NCBI GenBank assembly: GCA_937998875.1
Contig: CALLBO010000026.1
Location: forward strand, 1 to 64,000
Source of the DNA: an uncultured Granulosicoccaceae bacterium
GTDB taxonomy: Bacteria; Pseudomonadota; Gammaproteobacteria; Granulosicoccales; Granulosicoccaceae
Length of the DNA: 64,000 nt
Direction: 5' to 3'
The notes below the pieces were generated by a model that was given only the letters and a program-made list of their open reading frames with translations, was not told the DNA's origin and did not search any database. Each line of letters begins with the position of its first letter. Positions within the stretch are counted from its first letter, which is position 1. Shown here piece after piece: positions 53,204 to 62,569 of this stretch. The translations under genes and the position numbers were made by a program.

Positions 53204-54730
53204 TCAGGATTGTTGGTTAATAACTTCCGCGGCCAGTTCTGCTGCAGCAACATTGCAGTTGCAAACCGTTATACCACTTGCCGTGAGTGCGTCACGTTGT
53301 TGATGCAGGCCTTGTGGATCGAATTCTGTGCCACAGACCGAGGCGATCACCACTGGTTTGTCTTTTGTATCGGTGACTTGCTGCATACTGTTTACGATCG
53401 CTTCGGCAGGGTTCTCATGCGCACCATAGCCAAGGACCACATCAAGCAATATCACCGCAATGGACGGATCATCCAGCGATTGCTCGAACTCACTGACACG
53501 TACCAAAGGCTCCATCATCGGGTGCGGTCTGCCAACAGTGTACTCATCAGCGCCAAGATCAATAATCCTGTGAGCCGTTTCGCTGTCAGATGCTGAGGAT
53601 CCCGGTGCGGGTGCATTAGATGTCGTTTTAATACCTGCGCGATTTAGAATCAGTTGTGACTCTGTGCAAAGAGTGCCACCGGTATAAAGTCCCACCAGTT
53701 TTCTACGTGAAGCAGATAAAGATCCCGTAAGTTCCTGCGCTAACTGCTGGGTATCGTGTCGGTCCAGGGTTTCACCGCTTGCAAGCTCTGCTGCGTTGCG
53801 TAAATCGCTGGCGTACCGAATACCCGTGACTTCTGAATCACTGGCCTGGTTGAATACACACGCAACCACGGGCTTACCGCAGGCTGCAAGTTTTTCGAAC
53901 ACCAGGTTCGCCGTGTCTGGCCCTGGTGGTTTTGAGATCAACACTATCTGGTCAACGTTTTTATCATTGGCCAGAAGATCGATAGCGGTCAGAGTTGAGA
54001 GTCCGCCAACAGCATCGCTTAGGTCGCGACCACCCACACCAATACCATGGGTAAGTTTCCCTCCAAGCCGCGTCAGTAGTACCGCGAACTCTTGAAGTCC
54101 GGTACCTGAAGCGGCTATCGCTGCGGTACGCGTTGCATCGGCAGAATTACCACCGTCAGGGGCCAATGCATTGGCAAATGCCAGCGGTACGCTATCAATA
54201 TAAGCAGTGCCGCAGTCAGGGCCCATCACAATCAAGTCGTTCTGCCGAGCCAGATTTTTGAGTGAAGATTCCTGTTCAAGGCTGACATTATCACTGAAGA
54301 TCATTACATTCAGGCCCAGTTCCAGCGCTGTTCGCGCTTCGCGTGCAGCATAGGTACCCGGTGTTGAGATCAATGCCAGATTTGCTTCGGGATAGGCAGT
54401 CAGACTACCGCGTAAGGTGCGCGCACGTGCTTCACTGGTGCTGGATTTCAGAGCCCCACCTTCCAGCGACTTATTGGCATGCGCCAGCGCCCGATTCGCA
54501 TTCGATTTACCATCCGCACGCAAAGCGATCACCAGATCATTCGGGCTGGCAGATTCGCCTGTGGAATCAAGTACACCGGCATCCTGCATAATTTGCAGGT
54601 TTGACGGTGTGCCAATCATAAGTACTGCTTCTTCTATACCACCCATCGATGTTATTTCAGCAGACAAACGCATCAGCGCGACTGAGTCCAGGTAGAACCC
54701 CTTGCGCACTTCGTTAACAACCGTACTCAT
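53204..54730 (-). CDS. fdrA: FdrA/AllF, oxamate carbamoyltransferase large subunit
   Basis: A 508-residue FdrA protein with acyl-CoA-synthetase-like folds. The N-terminus reads KGFYLDSVALMRLSAEI. A CoA-ligase-type segment DLIVMGPDCGTAYIDSVPLAFAN is near 162-184, and GIGVGGRDLSDAVGG and the C-terminal DVVLGYGAHENPAEA follow. It is the large subunit of the AllFGH complex. It begins ten bases after the DUF1116 gene. No substitution was noticed in the conserved blocks. Confidence 0.9.
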   Translation of the reverse strand: MSTVVNEVRKGFYLDSVALMRLSAEITSMGGIEEAVLMIGTPSNLQIMQDAGVLDSTGESASPNDLVIALRADGKSNANRALAHANKSLEGGALKSSTSEARARTLRGSLTAYPEANLALISTPGTYAAREARTALELGLNVMIFSDNVSLEQESSLKNLARQNDLIVMGPDCGTAYIDSVPLAFANALAPDGGNSADATRTAAIAASGTGLQEFAVLLTRLGGKLTHGIGVGGRDLSDAVGGLSTLTAIDLLANDKNVDQIVLISKPPGPDTANLVFEKLAACGKPVVACVFNQASDSEVTGIRYASDLRNAAELASGETLDRHDTQQLAQELTGSLSASRRKLVGLYTGGTLCTESQLILNRAGIKTTSNAPAPGSSASDSETAHRIIDLGADEYTVGRPHPMMEPLVRVSEFEQSLDDPSIAVILLDVVLGYGAHENPAEAIVNSMQQVTDTKDKPVVIASVCGTEFDPQGLHQQRDALTASGITVCNCNVAAAELAAEVINQQS

Positions 54731-54740
54731 AATTTAGCAC

Positions 54741-56165
54741 TCACGAGGAAGATAACCTTTCAGATAGTGCAACGCAGGCTTTTTCAAAACATGCCAGCGG
54801 TGCGTTCACAACGCCGGCGCCTACCTGACCGATACCGGGCTCACGATGGGCTATGCCGGTATTTATGGTCGGCGTAATACCACTGTTAACTACTTTGCGG
54901 ATATCGATTCCGGACGGGACGCCGGCAAAATCCATTGCCGGTATAGTCCATTCCGGATTGCGGGAGTAGGAAATCTCGGCCATTGAGTTGGTATACGCCA
55001 TTGCATCAGCGGCTCCACCGGCCCCCACAAACCCGGCTACTGCCGGAGAGGCTGCCATCGCAAATCCTCCCAGACCAATGGTTTCAACAATCGTTGAGTC
55101 GCCCATATCCGGGTTAGCGTCTTTTTCACTGAAGCCCGGAAAATACAATCCACGTGGCATCTCTACCGGTGCTGTAAACCACTCATCGCCACAGCCGCTA
55201 ACGCGTATACCAAAGTCGGTTCCATTGCGCGACATCGCGGTGACAATTGATGAGCCATTAATATCCCGTACCGGATCCATGATCGCTTTACCCATTGCCA
55301 TCGCGATATTCAGAAAAAACTGATCGTTACCGGCAATGAATTTCAATACTTCATATGCCGTTTCCGGCTCGGCAACGCGTGCCATAGTGGGGGCGAGTTC
55401 GCGCAGGATTAAACTGGTGCAGGCAACATTGCGCTGATGCATTTCATCACCCATCGATAAGCCACGGGCGATAATGTTTTTCAGTCCGATGCCATCGCAT
55501 GCCAGTAGCGTATCTGCCAAAAGCGGCCCCAGTGTAGACTCCAGCCAGCGTAAGCGGTCGAGCACGGAATCATCATTGCCACCGAAGCGCATAACTTTGC
55601 CAAGTCCTTCATTGATGGCACAGTAACTCTTATTGCCGAAGGTTTTATTTTCAACCACCATTAGCGGCATCGACCGGGAAGTCATGCCAGTCATAGGGCC
55701 TACAGCACTGTGGTGGTGATTTGGTTCGAACTCTACTTTGCCACTGCCGGCCAGTGTCGCTGCAGCCTGAAGATCTTTTGCCCAGCCCTCCAGCACAATG
55801 ACTCCGCAAATAGCGCCCTGCATAGGGCCACACATGTTTTCCCACTCGACTGGCGGGCCGGCATGCAATATTTTATGGTCGCCAAGACCTTCTATAACAT
55901 CACCCGCCAACTGCACGTCGACCAACATAGGCTCGGCAGTATGCATTCTCGTGATTGCCTGGTCATTGGCCTCGGCGATCATTTTATCGAGATTGCCGGA
56001 GCTCAATGACTCGGCGGCGGCGAGTACGTTCAGATCTTTCGAGGCTGGTGGGCGCCAATCGACAGCAACCGCCTGTTGGCCCTGGGAATTAAGATCATCA
56101 ATGAAACCTTGCAATCCCACTCCGATCACGCGGGGCCCGTTCTTTATAAGATCGTTGGCAGACAT
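54741..56165 (-). CDS. allG: DUF1116 protein, oxamate carbamoyltransferase subunit AllG
   Basis: A 474-residue DUF1116 protein like E. coli YlbE (AllG). Conserved blocks include VDVQLAGDVIEGLGDHKILHAGPPVEWENMCGPMQGA, EFEPNHHHSAVGPMTGM and FGIRVSGCGDEWFTAPVE. It is a subunit of the complex with FdrA and DUF2877. The gene order AllG-FdrA-AllH differs from E. coli (fdrA-ylbE-ylbF), but the three remain contiguous. Confidence 0.88.
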   Translation of the reverse strand: MSANDLIKNGPRVIGVGLQGFIDDLNSQGQQAVAVDWRPPASKDLNVLAAAESLSSGNLDKMIAEANDQAITRMHTAEPMLVDVQLAGDVIEGLGDHKILHAGPPVEWENMCGPMQGAICGVIVLEGWAKDLQAAATLAGSGKVEFEPNHHHSAVGPMTGMTSRSMPLMVVENKTFGNKSYCAINEGLGKVMRFGGNDDSVLDRLRWLESTLGPLLADTLLACDGIGLKNIIARGLSMGDEMHQRNVACTSLILRELAPTMARVAEPETAYEVLKFIAGNDQFFLNIAMAMGKAIMDPVRDINGSSIVTAMSRNGTDFGIRVSGCGDEWFTAPVEMPRGLYFPGFSEKDANPDMGDSTIVETIGLGGFAMAASPAVAGFVGAGGAADAMAYTNSMAEISYSRNPEWTIPAMDFAGVPSGIDIRKVVNSGITPTINTGIAHREPGIGQVGAGVVNAPLACFEKACVALSERLSSS

Positions 56166-56240
56166 AGTTGACCTGAATTGTTTGAGCTGGATTGTTAAGC
56201 TGGGGCGTACCGATGAGGACGCGAATAATCAAAGAGAAGA

Positions 56241-57470
56241 CTAAGCGGTTTTATTGTATACCGCTAATGCCGCATCCACCCCGGCACCAGCCGGTGCGCT
56301 GTGACCGTTGCGTCGCAGCGTCATTTCCAGTGCCGACAGGCAGGCCAGTACGTTATCTTTGCGACAGCCAAAACCCATCGTACCGATGCGCCATATCTTA
56401 CCGTGTAACGGGCCAAATGAGGTACCAATCTCGATACCGAAATCATTCAGCATTTCGCCACGGACCTTATCGCCCTCTACGGTTTTTGGAATATAAACAC
56501 CGGTGACATTAGGCATTTTGTTGGAGAGATCACCGAATACTTCCAGATCCATTGCTTGCAGTCCATTCACGAGTGCGGTGCTTGTTTGTGCATGGCGCTC
56601 GAAACGATTCTCCCAGCCTTCTTTCAAGACAATGCGTGCGCACTCCCGCGCGGCGTATAACATTGAAGTGGCTTCTGTGTGGTGGTTTAGTCGCGATTCA
56701 CTCCAGTAATCCATAATCATCGATAGATCAAAGTAGTTGGACTGTATCATCTCGCCGTCCGCAGCCTGATAGTCATCCGGCCGAATACCTTCCTCAATAT
56801 GCTTTCTGGAGCGAACCAGTTCAGCAATACGTTCATTGATGGTTATCGGTGCGATACCCGGTGGTCCGGACAAACACTTTTGCAGTCCGGCAGTGACGCC
56901 ATCGATTTGCCAGTCGTCGGTATCGAGTGGCATTCCGGTGATTGAAGCCGTAGCGTCAACGCAGATAAGCACATCATGAGCGCGACATATTTTGCCTATC
57001 TCGGCCAATGGCTGAGCCATAGTGGTCGATGTATCTCCCTGCACACAAGCGACAACTTTTGGTCGGTGTTTTTTTATTGCATCTTCAATTTGTTGCGGTT
57101 CAAATACAGTTCCCCATTCAGTTTCAATGGTGATGACTTCAGCGTGGCAGCGAGTGGCAATCTCAGAGAGCAGATGTCCAAAACGTCCGAAGACAGGAAC
57201 CAGTATTTTATCACCCGGGCTCAGGACCGATACCATTACCGATTCAATTCCAGCGCGTGCGGTGCCATCTATAAGCATGGTCCACTGGTTTTTTGTGCAG
57301 AAAATACCGCGATAGAGCGACATTACTTCATTCATGTACTCTGTAAAATGCGGATCGAACTGACCCAGCATAGGCATTGACATAGCGTTTAAAACCCGTG
57401 GATCAACTTCAACCGGGCCCGGTCCCATCAGGCGTCGTACCGGCGGGTTTAAATCATCAAAAATATGCAT
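56241..57470 (-). CDS. pucG: (S)-ureidoglycine-glyoxylate aminotransferase, PucG type
   Basis: A class V PLP aminotransferase of 409 residues from ATG 57470; a longer frame reaches 57554. MHIFDDLNPPVRRLMGPGP is the standard N-terminus and the PLP lysine lies in AGLQKCLSGPPGIAPIT. The SNYFDLSMI, YWSESRLNHHTEATSMLYA and IEIGTSFGPLHGKIWRIGTMG blocks mark PucG rather than alanine-glyoxylate transaminases. It converts ureidoglycine plus glyoxylate to oxalurate plus glycine. In this operon it links AllC to the AllFGH complex. Confidence 0.9.
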   Translation of the reverse strand: MHIFDDLNPPVRRLMGPGPVEVDPRVLNAMSMPMLGQFDPHFTEYMNEVMSLYRGIFCTKNQWTMLIDGTARAGIESVMVSVLSPGDKILVPVFGRFGHLLSEIATRCHAEVITIETEWGTVFEPQQIEDAIKKHRPKVVACVQGDTSTTMAQPLAEIGKICRAHDVLICVDATASITGMPLDTDDWQIDGVTAGLQKCLSGPPGIAPITINERIAELVRSRKHIEEGIRPDDYQAADGEMIQSNYFDLSMIMDYWSESRLNHHTEATSMLYAARECARIVLKEGWENRFERHAQTSTALVNGLQAMDLEVFGDLSNKMPNVTGVYIPKTVEGDKVRGEMLNDFGIEIGTSFGPLHGKIWRIGTMGFGCRKDNVLACLSALEMTLRRNGHSAPAGAGVDAALAVYNKTA

Positions 57471-57633
57471 AAGATATTTACCTGGAGGGCCTGCTATCGA
57501 TAAAAGTATCGGTTGTCGGGCATCATAATACGAAGTGCTGTTGGTTTGAACCATGAACGGGTATATGAAAGCCGTGCTGAGGAAGAGGCATGTAACTCAT
57601 TTCGCTAATCATAGTTCGCAGCCGATTTAGGTT

Positions 57634-58608
57634 TTAGCGTGTTATCTGGGTACCGGCAGTGCCAGCCAGCGCGGCGACTGCATCATCAAGGTGCGCAATA
57701 ATGACGCGCTGCCCGCCGCCTTGTAAAAAGCCAATCGCAGCTTCTAATTTCGGCCCCATGCTGCCTTCGGCAAACTCACCGCCGGCCTGTAGTTTTTCCA
57801 TTTCGTCCAACGATACGTCTGTTAATGCGCATTGGTTATCCTGTCCGAAATTAAGGTAGACCTTATCGACGGCTGTGAGGATCATCAAGGTTTCAATTCC
57901 CAGTACATTAGCCATATGCGCTGAGCTTAGATCTTTATCGATCACAGCCTCCACACCGTGGCGAGTGCCGTCTTCATTGCGAACTACCGGAATGCCTCCA
58001 CCGCCACCCGCTATCACGACAGCACCACTGCGGGCAATGGTTTCTATGAGCGATATATCAACGATGTGTTTTGGTCTCGGTGATGGCACCACATAACGCC
58101 AGCCGCGCCCGGAATCGTCTCGCATGGTCCAGCCAAGTTTCTTTTCGATATCGCGTGCATCTGCTTCACTATAAAAAGAACCGACCGGCTTAGTCGGATT
58201 ATTGAAAGCCGGATCTTCCGGATCTACCTCTACCTGCGTCAGTAAACACACAACGTGACGAGAATTTCCTACATTTCGAAGTGCGTTTTCGAGGTTTTGC
58301 ATCATCAGATAAGCAATGCCGCCCTGACTATGTGCAACGCACACATCCATGCTCATTGGCGGTATTGTGTCGCGCGAGAGAATTTGCCGCATTAAAATTT
58401 TTCCCACCACCGGCCCATTGCCGTGAGTGATCACTAATTCGTTATCGCTCTCAAGAATAGGCAGCAGCGCGTTGCCGGTTCTGACTGCAAACTCAATCTG
58501 CTGTTCGACAGTACCGGGACGCCGGGTCGGATGAATTGCATTACCACCAACCGCAATCAGTATGCGATCTTTGGGGGAATTACCTGTTGTGTTATTTTCA
58601 CCGGACAT
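57634..58608 (-). CDS. Carbamate kinase (AllK/ArcC type)
   Basis: A 324-residue amino-acid-kinase-fold enzyme making ATP from carbamoyl phosphate and ADP. Signature segments are ILIAVGGNAIHPTRRPGTVEQQ (near 16-37), ITHGNGPVVGKILMRQ, GGGGGIPVV and DKVYLNFGQ. In this ureide operon it would use the carbamoyl phosphate released by AllFGH, as AllK (YbcF) does. It is second in the operon, 48 bases after allC. Confidence 0.93.
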   Translation of the reverse strand: MSGENNTTGNSPKDRILIAVGGNAIHPTRRPGTVEQQIEFAVRTGNALLPILESDNELVITHGNGPVVGKILMRQILSRDTIPPMSMDVCVAHSQGGIAYLMMQNLENALRNVGNSRHVVCLLTQVEVDPEDPAFNNPTKPVGSFYSEADARDIEKKLGWTMRDDSGRGWRYVVPSPRPKHIVDISLIETIARSGAVVIAGGGGGIPVVRNEDGTRHGVEAVIDKDLSSAHMANVLGIETLMILTAVDKVYLNFGQDNQCALTDVSLDEMEKLQAGGEFAEGSMGPKLEAAIGFLQGGGQRVIIAHLDDAVAALAGTAGTQITR

Positions 58609-58656
58609 GTAGGTACAGCCTTAATTATTTATAGTAGACAAAGCTGGCGGACTATT

Positions 58657-59922
58657 TTATCCAGCCGCACCCGGTTGCGGGTCTGACAAATCAGCCTGCA
58701 ATAAAAGATTCATCAGTACCTTTGCCGTGGCAGCAGCATCTTCTCTGGTAATGCTTTCATCCGGATGATGGCTCAATCCGTCTTTGCATCGCACAAACAG
58801 CATCGCGATGCGCGTCAGGTCTGCCAGTGCCATCGCATCATGCCCCGCACCACTTGGCAGTGTAAGCAGGCGATAGCCGCTACTTTTTATTGCGCTGGCT
58901 AACTGGTTGCTTAACCAACTGTCGCAAGTTCTGCCTTCGGCCTGGTAAGTTCGCATCGGTTTAACAGCAACTCCGCGACGTTGGCTAATACGTTCCAGTG
59001 CACTGAACACTTTTGCTTCGGCATCGTCTCGTGTGCTGTCTTTGCTTGAACGCAGATCGAGTGAAAAATTGACCTGACCCGGTATTACATTGCCTGCACC
59101 GGGTAGTGCGTCAATCATCCCCACCGTGCCAACAACATCAGGCAGCTGCGTGCATATATCTTCAATTGCAAGAATGCACTCCGAGGCTGCCGTCAACGCG
59201 TCCTCGCGCAGATTCATTGGTACAGTTCCAGCGTGTCCGGCTTTGCCTGTAACTTCAATTTGGTAGCGGGATGCACCTGAAATCGCCGTCACCAGCCCTA
59301 CTGGTAAATCCTCGAGTTCCAGAACCGGCCCTTGTTCGATGTGAATTTCTACAAATCCGATAAAATCCTCGCTATGACGCCTGGCGGTTTGGAGTTGATC
59401 AGGGTCTTGTCCGAATTCACGAAGTGCCTCTGCGATACTGATTCCTGATGCATCGCATTCCTGCAGTGTCTCTTCATCAAGCGTTCCAGCTATTGCCCGT
59501 GAACCAAGCAGCGTCGACGGGAAACGTACGCCTTCTTCATCGCAAAAACCGACAATCTCGATCGGAAATGGAAGTTTTTTCTGTTGTTTATGTAGTATTT
59601 CCACACAAATTATAGGTATCACTACCCCCAACATGCCATCGTAGCGGCCGCCGTTGCGAACCGTATCGAGGTGGGAGCCGATCAGTAGCGCAGGTCCTTC
59701 TTTGCTGCCTTCGTAACGGCCAATAATATTGCCAATGGCATCGGTATGTACCTGCATTCCACACGCAGTCATCCACTCACCAACCAGACTGTTTGCCTGC
59801 TTATGCTGCTCGCTCAGTGAAACACGAGTCAAGTGATCGGTGCTTTCGGAGATTGCTGAGAGAGCTTCTATACAGCTCATTATTCGCGATGCAATATCCA
59901 GGTCTGGAGTAGAGTCATTCAT
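58657..59922 (-). CDS. allC: Allantoate amidohydrolase (M20 Zn hydrolase)
   Basis: A 421-residue M20 hydrolase of the hydantoinase/carbamoylase branch. Metal and substrate motifs are GSHLDTVRNGGRYDGMLGV (near 82-100), CDEEGVRFPSTLLGSRA and EIHIEQGPVLE, with SGAGHDAM late. AllC converts allantoate to ureidoglycine, ammonia and CO2. A beta-ureidopropionase or N-carbamoylase specificity is possible from sequence alone, but the ureide context favours AllC. It is first gene of the six-gene minus-strand operon. Confidence 0.88.
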   Translation of the reverse strand: MNDSTPDLDIASRIMSCIEALSAISESTDHLTRVSLSEQHKQANSLVGEWMTACGMQVHTDAIGNIIGRYEGSKEGPALLIGSHLDTVRNGGRYDGMLGVVIPIICVEILHKQQKKLPFPIEIVGFCDEEGVRFPSTLLGSRAIAGTLDEETLQECDASGISIAEALREFGQDPDQLQTARRHSEDFIGFVEIHIEQGPVLELEDLPVGLVTAISGASRYQIEVTGKAGHAGTVPMNLREDALTAASECILAIEDICTQLPDVVGTVGMIDALPGAGNVIPGQVNFSLDLRSSKDSTRDDAEAKVFSALERISQRRGVAVKPMRTYQAEGRTCDSWLSNQLASAIKSSGYRLLTLPSGAGHDAMALADLTRIAMLFVRCKDGLSHHPDESITREDAAATAKVLMNLLLQADLSDPQPGAAG

Positions 59923-60271
59923 CTGGTTTTTAAATCATCGGCAGTAGGCATGTGACGTAGTGATCTGAGAAAAATCCCGGTTTTGTGCAATTCGATCGGC
60001 CGAAAATGACATGATAGTCTGAATCCTTATTGAATACCGAAAAGATATTTTTCACGACCTCTTGCGATCTTGATACCCACTGGGGTTTGAAAGCCTCGCT
60101 TGTGAATGCAGCAGGCGAAACGCTGGAATCAACTTTGCAGCAGCAGCGAAAGCATTGCGCAACAATCAATATATTGGAATCAATGTAGCTAACAACGGCT
60201 GCAAAAGATATTGTTCGCACGAGGCACATATAGTTAAAATTACTCGAAGGTATCCTATGTAGCTGGCAGCA
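59923..60271. other. Intergenic region between the ureide operon and the GntR gene
   Basis: About 350 bases. A 99-residue minus-strand frame at 59930-60229 has no family match or ribosome site. The ureide operon promoter is expected here, but no copy of the 14-bp palindrome at 61028 was found. Confidence 0.3.
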
Positions 60272-60985
60272 CTAGCCCTTCGAGAACAAGCTGACGAAAT
60301 CAACACTATCGTTCGCCGGTGCATTTAAATTAATATGATCGAGAATTTTATTTAAGTGCGCATGCATCAGGCTTTCTGCAAGGTCTATATTTTGTTTGCG
60401 GAATGCCTCCAGTAGATCAGTATGATCATCGTCTCTGCAGCTTGATACACCTGGTGCACCGTATACACTGATGATAAGTGATGATCTGGCGACCAGTTCT
60501 TTGACCGTTCGTATCATCACATCATTGTTGGCGATTTCTGCGAGTAATATGTGAAAGCTTCCCGACAATCGAATAGCCTCATGTCGATTGTCGTTATCAT
60601 GCGCGGCGTGTTCTTTTTTCAGGTGCTTTTCAAGACGAATTAAATCTTCTGCATTTGCACGTTCTACCGCCAGCTTCACAACACTCGGCTCCACGGCTAA
60701 TCGCGCTTCAAACACATCGCGGGATTGTTTCTCAGTGGGTGAAGCGATATAAGCGCCGCGATTAGAGATTATTTCAACCACCTCACGACTGGCGAGTATT
60801 AAGAGTGCTCTGCGGACGTGCATTCGCCCGACATCAAAGGCTTCACAAAGTGCAGCCTCGGACAGCTTGGTACCGGGTTGCAGGCGCTGATCAACGACTG
60901 CTTCGAAGATCTGCTCAACAACCCTTTCTTCTGTTGCTCTCTCGCTGCTTTCAGTAATTTTTACAGGATCTTTCAAACTATGCAT
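60272..60985 (-). CDS. GntR-family regulator, FCD subfamily
   Basis: A 237-residue regulator. The N-terminal winged helix has TEERVVEQIFEAVVDQRLQPGTKLSEAALCEAFDVGRMHVRRALLILAS, followed by the FCD domain with a metal-type Asp-x(3)-His-like pattern (FEARLAVEPSVVKLA and HEAIRLSGSFHILLAEIA). It is divergent from the ABC operon and upstream of the ureide operon on the same strand. It probably controls one or both. The palindrome at 61028-61041 is its best operator candidate. Confidence 0.88.
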   Translation of the reverse strand: MHSLKDPVKITESSERATEERVVEQIFEAVVDQRLQPGTKLSEAALCEAFDVGRMHVRRALLILASREVVEIISNRGAYIASPTEKQSRDVFEARLAVEPSVVKLAVERANAEDLIRLEKHLKKEHAAHDNDNRHEAIRLSGSFHILLAEIANNDVMIRTVKELVARSSLIISVYGAPGVSSCRDDDHTDLLEAFRKQNIDLAESLMHAHLNKILDHINLNAPANDSVDFVSLFSKG

Positions 60986-61027
60986 TTGGTTTGGGACTCA
61001 TCTCGCTCTCGATAATTGTGCGCTCTA

Positions 61028-61041
61028 CATTGTTAACAATG
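61028..61041. promoter_or_regulatory. 14-bp perfect palindrome, candidate GntR operator
   Basis: CATTGTTAACAATG is fully self-complementary. It lies 43 bases upstream of the GntR start and 260 bases upstream of the binding-protein gene. FCD-type GntR regulators bind palindromes of this form (TTGT-ACAA family). Confidence 0.6.
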
Positions 61042-61300
61042 CAAACGCAACTAATAAACAATAAGATATTAAATCATTGACAATCAAATTCAAACTTGGT
61101 TGTATGAGGACGAGATATCCGAAGATTCGGGAGAATTGGCGCCCTAGCACTTAGCGCTGCTAAAAAGTACGCGCTCTGAGTTAAAACTAGCGGCATACAT
61201 CTTTTGTCTGTCTGGATACTGTTTGCCGTCCGTTTACAACAGCAGAGCCTGGCAAATGAAATATCTCATACCGGAAGGTCAATTACTTGGAGGATTAACA

Positions 61301-62488
61301 ATGATAAGACGTGATTTTATCAAGTCAGTCAGCATTCTTGCTGCGGCGACAATGTTCAGTGCCGGGTCGGCGTTGGCAGCCAACGACGTACTGAAAATCG
61401 GTTTCGTGGGCGTCACTAGTGGTCCTGCGGCCGCCTGGGGTATTTCCAATCAACGCTCAATGGAAGCACGTGCAGCGTGGATTAACGAAACTGGTGGTTA
61501 TGAAATCGATGGCAAAATGTATGACATCGAGATTGTAGCGTTTGATGATCAGAAAGATCCAAAGCGTGCCATCGCCGGAATGGAAAAAATGGCTCAAGAG
61601 GGCATTCACTATGTTGTTGGCCCTAATGTAGATGATGGCGCAGCGGCAGTGCGACCAGTTGCCGAGCAGAACGGTATTATGTATTTCCCGTATGCATTCC
61701 CCAAGGCGTTGTATACAGCACCGGCATCCAATGCCGTACTGGGCATGGTAGCAAACTACCAGTCTGGCCCCGCAATTTACGAGCACCTGATGAAAAGCGA
61801 AGGTGTAGAGAAGATTGCTTTTGTGGCTGCCAATGAATCCGATCCACTAAGTCAACGCGACAGCGGTGTTGAAGCAGCTAAAGCACTTGGTCTGGAAGTA
61901 GTATCAGATTCAGTGACCTATCAAGTCGACACTACTGACTTCACGCCAGTGATCTTGCCGGTATTGAAGACGCAGCCCGATTTACTGGTTCTGTCTGGTG
62001 TATCTCCGGCTAACGCACCACAGCTTATTCGTTCAGCACGTGAGCTTGGCTACACCGGTTTAATGTCCACTGAAACTGCTCAGGATGCAAAAGTATTGCA
62101 AGAGGGCGCAGGTGATCTGGCCAATGGCTTTATTTCTGTAGGTGGCGCATCAACTGAAGAGCTCGCCTCGGATATGATGCGTGAATTTGTTGATCGTTAC
62201 ACCAAGATGTTTGGTGAGTACAATGATGAGTCCAATACAAAGGTATATGCCCTCGAGTATATTCTGGAAACAATCAAAGCTGATCCTGCGGGTATGACAG
62301 ATGTAGAAGCATTCAAAACCGCCATGGACACTTTTGAAGCACCGAACCCTTATATGGTTGGTGATGCAAAACTGAGCTATGTTGGCAGTACGTCGTTCGG
62401 TCAGAAACGTCAGGTGGCAGTGCCTCTTGTAGTTAATGTATTTAAAGACGGTGAATTCGAAACACTTTTCGTAGCAAAAGTAGACTAA
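61301..62488 (+). CDS. Liv-type (branched-chain/urea/amide) ABC substrate-binding protein
   Basis: A 395-residue periplasmic binding protein with a twin-arginine-like signal (MIRRDFIKSVSILAAATMF, cleavage after ALA near 27). The mature N-terminus LKIGFVGVTSGPAAAWG and the type-I fold segments (NQRSMEARAAWINETGGYE, VVGPNVDDGAAAV, ETAQDAKVLQEGAGD) fit the Leu/Ile/Val-urea-amide branch. Start 61301 follows GGAGG; the frame extends to 61223. Its position beside the ureide operon suggests uptake of allantoin, allantoate, urea or another amide, which is inference. Confidence 0.88.
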   Translation: MIRRDFIKSVSILAAATMFSAGSALAANDVLKIGFVGVTSGPAAAWGISNQRSMEARAAWINETGGYEIDGKMYDIEIVAFDDQKDPKRAIAGMEKMAQEGIHYVVGPNVDDGAAAVRPVAEQNGIMYFPYAFPKALYTAPASNAVLGMVANYQSGPAIYEHLMKSEGVEKIAFVAANESDPLSQRDSGVEAAKALGLEVVSDSVTYQVDTTDFTPVILPVLKTQPDLLVLSGVSPANAPQLIRSARELGYTGLMSTETAQDAKVLQEGAGDLANGFISVGGASTEELASDMMREFVDRYTKMFGEYNDESNTKVYALEYILETIKADPAGMTDVEAFKTAMDTFEAPNPYMVGDAKLSYVGSTSFGQKRQVAVPLVVNVFKDGEFETLFVAKVD

Positions 62489-62510
62489 CTCTGCTCACAC
62501 CGTATCGCTA

Positions 62511-62535
62511 GAGCCGGGGAGGGGTACCTCGGCTC
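62511..62535 (+). terminator. Hairpin between the binding-protein and permease genes
   Basis: GAGCCGGGG (62511-62519) pairs with CCTCGGCTC (62527-62535) over nine positions with one G-T wobble. It lies 23 bases after the binding-protein stop. No T tract follows, so it probably stabilises the upstream message or attenuates, like the hairpin at 28656. Confidence 0.6.
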
Positions 62536-62569
62536 AGCTTTAGCACTACCTTCTGGAATTACAAATTCA

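Noticed and set aside
59930-60229. A 99-residue minus-strand frame before allC.
   Set aside because: No ribosome site or recognisable domain; more likely the leader/promoter region of the ureide operon.
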